Below are positions 53,816 through 60,651 of a stretch of 64,000 nucleotides of DNA, in pieces (the first letter of the stretch is position 1; each line of letters begins with the position of its first letter). A model generated the notes under the pieces. The model was given only the letters and a program-made list of their open reading frames with translations. It searched no databases and had not been told where the DNA came from. A program made the position numbers and the translations under genes. Source of the stretch: Polyangiaceae bacterium (GTDB lineage Bacteria > Myxococcota_A > Polyangia > Polyangiales > Polyangiaceae); contig WQYX01000005.1 of NCBI GenBank assembly GCA_009781005.1, positions 1-64,000 of the forward strand, read 5' to 3'.

Positions 53816-55261
53816 ATGGTCTCTCCCTCCATGCGTCGAATCTCCGTCCTCGTCGTATCGACTCTGCTCTCCATCGTGTCACGCGGGTACGCGGACGTTT
53901 CAACGCGTGCTACCGCGGGCGAGCCCTCGTCCTCTGCGTCTGCACCATTGCCCGTCTCGATCGTTGCAGAGAAGGTGGAACTGCCGAACGGGCTCACGGT
54001 GATCTACGACGAGGACCACCGCACACCCATCGTGACCGTGAACCTCTGGTACCACGTGGGATCGAAGGACGAGCCAAAGGGGCGAAACGGCTTCGCGCAC
54101 CTCTTCGAGCATCTGATGTTTCAAGGGAGCAAGCACGTCCCCGAAGACACTTACTTTCGCTTCTTGGAAAAGGCGGGAGCCACCTCGATCAACGGCTCCA
54201 CGAATACGGATCGGACGAATTACTTTCAGACCGTTCCGCGCAACCAGCTTGCGCTCGCACTCTGGCTCGAGAGTGACCGTATGGGATTTCTGCTCGACCA
54301 CGTCGACGAGGCAACGTTCGAGAGCCAGCGCGACGTCGTCAAGAACGAGCGACGACAGAACTATGAAAATGCGCCCTACGGACTCGTGTTCGAAGCGATC
54401 TACGGCGAACTCTTTCCCGAAGGCCACCCCTATCGCCTTCTGACGATTGGCACGCCGAAGGATCTCGATGCGGCGACACTCGCCGACGTAAAAGCGTTCT
54501 TCCGAACCTTTTACGTGCCGAACAACTGCACGCTCGTGATCTCGGGCGACATCGATAAGACAACGGCGAAGTCCCTCGTCGACAAGTACTTCGGTCCGAT
54601 CCCGCGCGGCGACGACGTTGCTCGAAAAAAACCTGCGCTCGTCACTCATCCAGGGGAGGCGCGCATCGAGATGGAGGCCGCCGTGGAGCTGCCCCGCGTC
54701 TACGTGGCCTGGCCCACACCCGCGTTCTTTCAGACCGGCGACGCCGAGCTCGATCTTTTGGCGCACGTGCTCGCGGGCGGCAAGACGAGCCGCCTGTACA
54801 AGCGCCTCGTCTACGATCTTCAGATTGCTCAGAACGTGAGCGCGTCGCAGGACTCGCGCGAGCTCGCGAGCGTCTTCGAGATCGTTGCCACGGCACGCCC
54901 GGGACATAGCGCCGACGAGCTGCTCAAGGTGATTGACGAAGAGCTCGACAAGTTTCGCAAGAGCGGCATCGAGGATGCGGAACTTGCGCGCGCCAAGACG
55001 AGCACTCTCGCCGACAACATCTTCGATCTCGAGCGAAGCTCCTCGCGCGCAAACCGCCTCAACACGTATAGCCATTACGTCGGCGATCCGAATTACCTCG
55101 CACGAGACATGGCGCGAACAACGGATGCGACAACGGTTGGTGTCGTGGACGCGGCGCGAAGCTGGGTCAAAGCGCAGGACTGCGTCGTGACGCTCGTAAC
55201 TCCCAACCCACGAGCGCCCGTGGCCGGACGCGTCGTCACCATCAAGCGAGGTGGCAAGTGA
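53816..55261 (+). CDS. M16 zinc peptidase, catalytic subunit
   Basis: This 481-aa exported protein has a signal peptide (MRRISVLVVSTLLSIVSRGYA) and the inverted zinc motif HLFEH at 95-99, with the third ligand Glu178 in VVKNERRQNY. It belongs to the M16B (PqqL/processing-peptidase-like) group that digests peptides inside a chamber made by two subunits. The next gene overlaps its end by 4 nt (GTGA) and encodes the partner. The ATG at 53816 is chosen for the signal peptide. Confidence 0.9.
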   Translation: MVSPSMRRISVLVVSTLLSIVSRGYADVSTRATAGEPSSSASAPLPVSIVAEKVELPNGLTVIYDEDHRTPIVTVNLWYHVGSKDEPKGRNGFAHLFEHLMFQGSKHVPEDTYFRFLEKAGATSINGSTNTDRTNYFQTVPRNQLALALWLESDRMGFLLDHVDEATFESQRDVVKNERRQNYENAPYGLVFEAIYGELFPEGHPYRLLTIGTPKDLDAATLADVKAFFRTFYVPNNCTLVISGDIDKTTAKSLVDKYFGPIPRGDDVARKKPALVTHPGEARIEMEAAVELPRVYVAWPTPAFFQTGDAELDLLAHVLAGGKTSRLYKRLVYDLQIAQNVSASQDSRELASVFEIVATARPGHSADELLKVIDEELDKFRKSGIEDAELARAKTSTLADNIFDLERSSSRANRLNTYSHYVGDPNYLARDMARTTDATTVGVVDAARSWVKAQDCVVTLVTPNPRAPVAGRVVTIKRGGK

Positions 55262-56793
55262 TCCGCCCTCAACACTGTTTGGCGATGTTCGCGTTCGTGC
55301 TCGGTACCTCCACGATCGCGTGCGGAGGATCGGCGCCGCCGCCCGCGCCGCCGGCTTCCGCTGCACCGATCACTACGGCACATCCGCCGCGCACCACGCC
55401 GGATGCGCCGTTCCGCGACAAGGCTCCGTCGCCAGACGGTCGCATCACGTTCACGCCGCCGACGATCACCGAGTTCAAGTTGAAGAGCGGCGTGCGCGTC
55501 CTGCTCGCCGAGCGCCATGAACTGCCCATCGTTGCCGTGCGTCTCGTCATCGGCGTGGGTGCGGGCGATCTCGAAAATGTCCGCCCTGGACTCGTGTCGT
55601 TTCTGGGACAGATGCTCGAGCAAGGAACGAAGAAGCGTAGCGCCCTTGCGATCGACGACGACTACGAGGCCATCGGCGCGGCGCACGCGACGTGGTTCGA
55701 CTGGGACTCCGGTGGAACGAGCGTGAAGGTCCTCGCCAACAAACTCGACGCCGCGCTCGAGATCATGAGCGACGTCGCGCTCGCACCGACCTTCCCGGAC
55801 GCGGAGATCGAGCGGACGCGCGCGCGCCGCATCGCCGGCATCCAGGCGGACAAAAGCAGCCCGGGCGCGATCGCACAGAACGCACTTGCGCCAGCCATCT
55901 TCGGACGCGCGCATCCGTACGGGCACACACTCGGCGGCGAAGAAGCGGACGCGAAGAAGCTCACGCGACAAGAGCTCGTCGCCGTCTACGAACGATTGTT
56001 CCAACCGGCGAATGCGACCATCGTGGTTGCAGGGGACGTCACGCGCGAAGGTTTGCAGCCGAAGCTCGAGGCAGCGTTCGGCAAATGGAAAGCGCACCCA
56101 GGCGCCAAGCCCGTCTCGAAGAGAGGCCCCAAGACGCCGCCAAAAGCGAGCGCCGAGCGGCGCATCGTGATTGTCGACAAACCAGGTGCGCAGTCGCAGG
56201 TGCAGATCGCGCGCCCCGGCGTCCCGTTCTCCACGAAGGACCGCGACGCCATCGGTGTGATGAACGCGATCCTCGGCGGGATGTTCTCGAGCCGAATCAA
56301 TCTGAACTTGCGCGAGAAGCACGCGTACACGTACGGCGCGCGTTCGTTCGTGGCGATGCGCCACGGTGCAGGGCCTTTCGTCGTCGCCGCACCCGTCGTC
56401 GCGGACAAGACCGTGCCCGCCATCCAGGAAATGTTCGCGGAGCTCGATGGCATGCGTCGAGACGGTCCAACCGACGAAGAGCTCGCGCTCGCAAAGGAGA
56501 GCATCTTGCTCGGCATGCCGGGACGCTTCGAGGCCGTCACGGACGTCGCGGCTGCCCTCGCGGATCTCGCCGTCTACGATCTGCCGCTCGATGAGTACGC
56601 GAAAAAGCCTGCGCGCATCGAAGCCGTGACAGCCGCCGACGTGAAGCGCGTCGCCGGAGAGCTTCTCCATCGCGATGCGATGACCGTCATCGTGGTCGGC
56701 GACAAGGCGAAGCTCGCGTCCGAATCGATCGCACTCGGTCTCGGGCCGCTCGAAGAACGCGACGCCTACGGCAACGTCGTGTCCGCAAAGTAG
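55258..56793 (+). CDS. M16 peptidase-like partner subunit lacking the zinc motif
   Basis: This 511-aa lipoprotein (lipobox TIAC, near residue 22) has the M16 fold but reads FLGQMLEQG where HxxEH is expected, so the zinc site is lost. It keeps the R/Y-containing C-terminal region (LREKHAYTYGARSF) that binds substrate in M16B pairs. The arrangement copies the alpha/beta processing peptidases: one subunit cuts, the other only binds. GTG start at 55258 ensures paired synthesis. It converges on a receiver gene with a 4-nt gap. Confidence 0.88.
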   Translation: MIRPQHCLAMFAFVLGTSTIACGGSAPPPAPPASAAPITTAHPPRTTPDAPFRDKAPSPDGRITFTPPTITEFKLKSGVRVLLAERHELPIVAVRLVIGVGAGDLENVRPGLVSFLGQMLEQGTKKRSALAIDDDYEAIGAAHATWFDWDSGGTSVKVLANKLDAALEIMSDVALAPTFPDAEIERTRARRIAGIQADKSSPGAIAQNALAPAIFGRAHPYGHTLGGEEADAKKLTRQELVAVYERLFQPANATIVVAGDVTREGLQPKLEAAFGKWKAHPGAKPVSKRGPKTPPKASAERRIVIVDKPGAQSQVQIARPGVPFSTKDRDAIGVMNAILGGMFSSRINLNLREKHAYTYGARSFVAMRHGAGPFVVAAPVVADKTVPAIQEMFAELDGMRRDGPTDEELALAKESILLGMPGRFEAVTDVAAALADLAVYDLPLDEYAKKPARIEAVTAADVKRVAGELLHRDAMTVIVVGDKAKLASESIALGLGPLEERDAYGNVVSAK

Positions 56794-56797
56794 TCGG

Positions 56798-57193
56798 TCA
56801 CATGGTTCCGGGCACGGGCACTCGCGGTGCACCGTTACCGAGTGCGGCACGCAATGCTCGATCGAGCTGATCGAACGTGATCGGCTTGACGAGATGCGCG
56901 TGAAACCCTGCGGCAGCGGAGGCCTCTCGGTCTGCGTGTCCGCCGAAACCCGTGACCAGGACGAGGGCACGCGGCCTCCGCCGGCCGAGCGTGGAGACGA
57001 GCTCGAACGCCGTTCCGTCGCCGAGCGACAGATCGGTGACGAGCGCGTCCGCCTCTCGTCCGTCGAGTAGCGCTCGCGCGTCGGCGCACGAACGCGCGGC
57101 TCGCACATCGAAGCCACGCTTGGTCAGCGCAGCCTCGAGAATGAGGAGATTGTCCTCGTCGTCGTCCAGCACGACCACGCTCGGTTTATTCAT
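56798..57193 (-). CDS. Single-domain response regulator
   Basis: This 131-aa receiver domain has VVVLDDDEDNLLIL, phosphorylatable Asp in LVTDLSLGDG, TGFGG and VKPITF. There is no output domain. It is a clear paralogue of the receiver at 60044-60508 (shared SCADARALL..TDLSLGDGTAFELV against SCATARAML..SDLALGDGTALDLV). It may serve one of the nearby histidine kinases. Confidence 0.85.
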   Translation of the reverse strand: MNKPSVVVLDDDEDNLLILEAALTKRGFDVRAARSCADARALLDGREADALVTDLSLGDGTAFELVSTLGRRRPRALVLVTGFGGHADREASAAAGFHAHLVKPITFDQLDRALRAALGNGAPRVPVPGTM

Positions 57194-57308
57194 GTAAACC
57201 GGACGTTAACCACCCACGAGTTTCGAGCGAGCGCGGGCACGTGGAGCCCTCGCGTGGTGCAACGGATCGCGTGATGCATCGGTTGGATCTTTCGCCCTCG
57301 GAGGTCCA

Positions 57309-57623
57309 ATGGAGACGATGACTTGTCCGTCTTGCAAAGAAGAGGTGATGCCGATCGCGCCGAAGACGGCGTGGAAGATTGCGGTCGTTCTTTTCTGGGT
57401 TGGTCTGCTCGCGATATCGATGCTCTACGGGACCTTGCTAGGCCTCAACGTCGTGCTCGTTCCCGTCTGGTGCGCCATGGCTGGTGCCGTGGGCGTGGCG
57501 ACCGATCGTGCGACGAGCTGGTCTTGCCCTGCATGCCACGCCAAGCTCGTGCCGATCTTCACGACACGCGACGAAGCGAGGGAGCACCGCGCAGCCGCGA
57601 TGCACCACCCGCGTCACGCGTAA
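57309..57623 (+). CDS. Small zinc-ribbon membrane protein
   Basis: This 104-aa protein has two CxxC pairs (CPSC at 6-9 and CPAC at about 73-76) that could bind zinc, around two membrane helices (about 24-44 and 47-65). An AGGAGGTCC-like ribosome-binding site (ggaggtcc) precedes the ATG. The function is unknown. It converges directly on the ferritin gene. Confidence 0.65.
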   Translation: METMTCPSCKEEVMPIAPKTAWKIAVVLFWVGLLAISMLYGTLLGLNVVLVPVWCAMAGAVGVATDRATSWSCPACHAKLVPIFTTRDEAREHRAAAMHHPRHA

Positions 57624-58166
57624 CTACTTGCTGTGAGCACGCAATAGATCGTGCATGTCGTTGGCGTGCTCTTCTTCCTTCTCGAGAATGCGCTCGAGCA
57701 AGATCCGCGTCGTTGGATCCTTGTCACTGAAAAATCGGATCATCTCGCGATAGCTCTCGATGGCGATGCGCTCGGCGATGAGGTTTTCACGAATCATGTC
57801 GATGAGCGTGTCGCCTTCGATGTACTCGGCCGACGAGCGTGAGAGCAGCCCTGCCGGATCGAGATTCGGCTTTCCGCCAAGCTGATTGATACGCTCGGCG
57901 AGCCACTCCATGTGTTGGAGTTCATCTGTCGCGTGCTGCGAAAACTCGGATTTCACCGACTCGCTCGCGATGCCGACGGCCATGGTCGCGTGATACTTGT
58001 AGCGGAGCATGCAAACGAGCTCCGTCGCGACCGCCTCGTTGAGCACATTCACCGCGGTCGTGAGATCCAAGCCATAGTTTTTTGTGACCGCGCCTTTCTC
58101 GAGATGCTCGCGCGCGCGGCGGCGAATCTCCTTGATGTCGGTCACAAAGGAGCCCTCTTGCCTCAT
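57624..58166 (-). CDS. Ferritin-like / bacterioferritin-type protein
   Basis: This 180-aa four-helix protein has diiron ligands in the ferritin order: Glu49 (ATELVC), Glu82 and His85 (DELQHMEW), Glu132/137 (ERIAIESY) and Glu166/His167 (EEEHAND). It should oxidise and store iron or protect against peroxide. The heme-binding Met of classical bacterioferritin was not identified. The ATG at 58166 is preceded by GGAAG. The frame upstream of it is antisense noise. Confidence 0.88.
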   Translation of the reverse strand: MRQEGSFVTDIKEIRRRAREHLEKGAVTKNYGLDLTTAVNVLNEAVATELVCMLRYKYHATMAVGIASESVKSEFSQHATDELQHMEWLAERINQLGGKPNLDPAGLLSRSSAEYIEGDTLIDMIRENLIAERIAIESYREMIRFFSDKDPTTRILLERILEKEEEHANDMHDLLRAHSK

Positions 58167-58280
58167 GTCACCACTTCCTTTCGATCGCCTCACCATGCAA
58201 CCGAGGTGCCCCAGACACCCGTGCAGGGACGCAGGCGCGAGCGTTGCAACTCGCCCGACGTAACGCGGGAGATCTCTTGG

Positions 58281-58604
58281 ATGGCGACAAAGACAAAAAG
58301 CGAAAGGCCGCGGCAGAAGGCCACGACCTCTCGGCGGTCCAACGCAACAACGACGAAGAAGAAGCGCGCCGCCGCGCCGTCGAAGCACAAACGCGGAACC
58401 GCGCTGGCAGCGAAAAAGCGCGCAACGACGCGAAAGCGTACAGATTACACGCTTGAGATGGCGGCGGCAGAAGCCAACGTGCGTCCCTCGCGAAAATCGA
58501 CGCGAGGCTCGGCGAATCGCTCGAAGCCTGATTCGAACTTGCGACGGAGACAGACACGCCGCGTGCGCAGTCCGGGGAGCCGAGCTGCAGCACGAAGCGG
58601 TTGA
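58281..58604 (+). CDS. Small Lys/Arg-rich basic protein
   Basis: This 107-aa protein (MATKTKSERPRQKATTSRRS start) is dominated by Lys, Arg, Thr and Ala, with a short non-repetitive stretch (YTLEMAAAEANVRPSRK). It resembles small nucleoid or histone-like proteins. GGGAG precedes the ATG. It diverges from the ferritin gene. Composition alone supports DNA binding, so confidence is moderate. Element B copy 2 follows 14 nt after the stop. Confidence 0.55.
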   Translation: MATKTKSERPRQKATTSRRSNATTTKKKRAAAPSKHKRGTALAAKKRATTRKRTDYTLEMAAAEANVRPSRKSTRGSANRSKPDSNLRRRQTRRVRSPGSRAAARSG

Positions 58605-58617
58605 TGCAATCTACACT

Positions 58618-58778
58618 CGGGCCTGTCCCTGAATTCCTCCGCGTCGGCGGACTCGGCGGGTTTTGGCGGTCTTCGTCGTTGCTCGTCGTCGACGTACTTC
58701 AGTACGCTCCTCCTCGCGCCTCGAATCCCGCTCAAAACGCGCCCTCGCCGCCTCGGTCCGGAATCCAGGGACAGGCCC
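58618..58778. mobile_element. MITE-like element B, copy 2 (161 bp)
   Basis: The sequence matches element B copy 1 over its whole length, with ends GGGCCTGTCCCTGAATTC and GAATCCAGGGACAGGCCC. The right end carries one mismatch in the inverted repeat. No TA duplication is visible at the flanks, so it is older or has been altered. It lies just after the stop codon of the basic-protein gene. Confidence 0.8.
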
Positions 58779-58827
58779 GGAATGCCTCACCCCCGTCCGA
58801 GCGCTCGCAGCAGGTTAGGAAATGCAT

Positions 58828-59097
58828 TTAAGTCATGGCGCGGCGGCCACGACCCGTCAGGCCAACGAGGAACATCACGATCAACGCTCCGATGATGCTG
58901 CCAATGATGCCCGACGTGTGCAGATCGAAGATGTTTCGTCCTCGGTGAATGAGGCTGCCAAGCAAACCTCCTACGAACGAACCGGCGATGCCGAGCAGCG
59001 CGGTTGCCACAATCCCCATGCTTTGCCGGCCCGGCATGATGGCGCGCGCAATGAGACCGACGACGAAACCGAACAGGATGAAGGTAATCAGACCCAT
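58828..59097 (-). CDS. GlsB/YeaQ/YmgE-family membrane protein
   Basis: This 89-aa protein has three hydrophobic segments (MGLITFILFGFVVGLIARAI; VATALLGIAGSFVGGLLGSL; GIIGSIIGALIVMFLVGL) and the family pattern PGRQSMG followed by LLGIAGSFVGG. Members are stress-induced inner-membrane proteins of unclear role. The ATG at 59097 is used. Confidence 0.85.
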   Translation of the reverse strand: MGLITFILFGFVVGLIARAIMPGRQSMGIVATALLGIAGSFVGGLLGSLIHRGRNIFDLHTSGIIGSIIGALIVMFLVGLTGRGRRAMT

Positions 59098-59730
59098 TTT
59101 TCCTATCTCCCTTGAAGCGACCAGCGGCCGCAAGACTGTCCGCCGATTACGCACGGTGCGGGCCAGCGCAAAGCCGCGCCGCATCCGAGAGCAACACACC
59201 CACGAGCCAGACCGAGCGACGCGTCATCGCGAGCGCGATGACGCGGAAGTCCCTGTCGAGCGCGTTGTTGTCCCTGCATCCGACAGCGGGCTCGGCACGG
59301 TCGGCTTCGGCTCCTCACGGCGCTCGACCTCTGGAATTGGCGAGTTCGGAGGCAGGGTTGGCGGTTCCGAACAGCGGTATGCCGAGAGACTCGCAAACAG
59401 CGCCGTACCAAGTGCCGTTCGGCGGACGTTCGGCCAGGTTTGGCCAAACACGCTGACACGAACAATCCGCATCGATGCCGCCGACTGCAACACGCGTTCC
59501 TCGACATGGCTCGGACGTGCGAAAAGGCTTCGAGGCACACTGCCACGCGTAGCGTTGGGCTACACGGTTGCCGATGCGGTCGGTGCCGCCCCAACATTCG
59601 GAGCACCGACCAAGTGCAGCTTGCATGCAATTGTACTCTAAAAAGGAGCACAATTGCCGCGTGCAAACAGGCAGGGCCGCCCTTGAATTGCGGCACGCGC
59701 GCTCGCCGGATGGCCGCGCCGGAACGAGCA
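59098..59730. other. Long region without a confident gene
   Basis: This region upstream of the palindrome array has several overlapping open frames on both strands with ordinary GC composition, but none with a recognised family. The best candidate is the small frame at 59224-59472. A second minus-strand frame (59315-59731) has Cys-rich text (CMQAALGRCSECW) but starts inside the array. A degenerate gene is possible. Confidence 0.4.
59224..59472 (-). CDS. Possible small exported protein
   Basis: This 82-aa frame (MRIVRVSVFGQTWPNVRRTA start) has a basic N-terminus, a short hydrophobic stretch (ALGTALFASLSA) and a Cys followed by SEPPTLPPNSP, in the style of a lipoprotein, then a Pro/Thr/Ser-rich tail. 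The lipobox is not standard. It lies on the far side of the palindrome array, so it could be its second target. Weak support. Confidence 0.3.
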   Translation of the reverse strand: MRIVRVSVFGQTWPNVRRTALGTALFASLSAYRCSEPPTLPPNSPIPEVERREEPKPTVPSPLSDAGTTTRSTGTSASSRSR

Positions 59731-59957
59731 TGCATCATGCATGCATGCGAACATCTTGTAAAATGCATGCATGCACAGGAGCGTGCATCATGCATACGAG
59801 TCGCACGCCCATGTAAAATGCACGCGTCATGCACGTCACGTGCATCATGCATGCGAGTCGCATATGTGCAGATCGCACGCATGCGAAGTGTATGCATGAT
59901 GCACGCGTGCGGCTTTGTTGTAGATTGCACGTACGAGAATGTACGTGCATCATGCAC
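59731..59957. promoter_or_regulatory. Array of five TGCATSATGCA palindromes
   Basis: The 11-bp palindrome occurs at 59731-59741, 59784-59794, 59841-59851, 59893-59903 and 59946-59956, with centres 53, 57, 52 and 53 bp apart. Several degenerate copies (59764-59775, 59823-59833) lie between. Longer repeats around it include GTGCATCATGCATRCGAGT (twice) and TGTAAAATGC (twice). No reading frame explains it. The receiver gene starts 87 bp after it. A multi-site operator, or a binding array for a structural protein, would fit. Confidence 0.7.
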
Positions 59958-60043
59958 TCGATGCCGCTGCGCGCGGATTTCGTGCACGATTTTCTTCAAC
60001 CAGCGATGGCTCTCCAGACGCCGTGGCGCTATCCACTGACGCC

Positions 60044-60508
60044 ATGTCTGACGAACTTCTCGCGCCCGTGGTGCTCGTCGTCGACGATGATGACGATCAC
60101 AACTTCGTGGTCTCCATGAGCCTCGAAGCTCTCGGCTACGAAGTCCGCTCGGCCTCGTCGTGCGCCACCGCGCGAGCGATGCTCGCGCGCGAAAAGACGG
60201 ATGCGCTCCTGTCCGATCTCGCGCTCGGCGACGGCACCGCGCTCGATCTCGTTGCCTCACTCGAAAGACGACCGCGTGTGGCGATCGTGCTCACAGGTTT
60301 CGATGACGTGGGTCCGAAAGTCAGGGCCGCATTCGACGCCGTGCTTCTCAAGCCGACGGCGATCGAACACCTCGACGAGGTGTTGCGCGCGCGACTCTCC
60401 ACGCCGCGCGGCGATGATGACGATGACAAAGTCGTCGAGAGCGGCTTCCGTCCGACGCGACTTGCCACGACGCGCCCGTCCGCACAGCACCGCCGTGGTG
60501 CCGCGTAG
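60044..60508 (+). CDS. Single-domain response regulator with basic tail
   Basis: This 154-aa protein has a receiver domain at about 8-118 (LVVDDDDDHNFVV, Asp in LLSDLALGDG, VLTGFDD, LLKPTAI) and a short disordered tail (DDDDDKVV.. RPTRLATTRPSAQHRRGAA). There is no output domain. It is a paralogue of the 56798-57193 receiver. It sits downstream of the palindrome array and 143 bp before the trehalose gene, in the same direction. Confidence 0.82.
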   Translation: MSDELLAPVVLVVDDDDDHNFVVSMSLEALGYEVRSASSCATARAMLAREKTDALLSDLALGDGTALDLVASLERRPRVAIVLTGFDDVGPKVRAAFDAVLLKPTAIEHLDEVLRARLSTPRGDDDDDKVVESGFRPTRLATTRPSAQHRRGAA

Positions 60509-60651
60509 AACGCGTTTGATAACCGTCGCGAGCTGAATCATTTCGTTGCGAGCCTCATCGACGCGTGAGCCGCATGTCGCGCGGAGCATCGTCCCACGCG
60601 CGCGCATCATTCGGTCTTACGTTGCGCGTGGTACCCGCTTTGAGTGATCCC

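Noticed and set aside
58618-58778. TA target duplication for element B copy 2
   Set aside because: The flanks read CTC and GGA, not TA, so a duplication cannot be claimed although the element is clear.
59315-59731. Cys-rich minus-strand frame
   Set aside because: Its start lies in the palindrome array, it overlaps another frame, and no family or good ribosome-binding site supports it.
59731-59957. CRISPR array
   Set aside because: Repeats are short palindromes in a tangle of similar words, without identical 25-36-bp repeats or unique spacers, and no cas gene is in the window.
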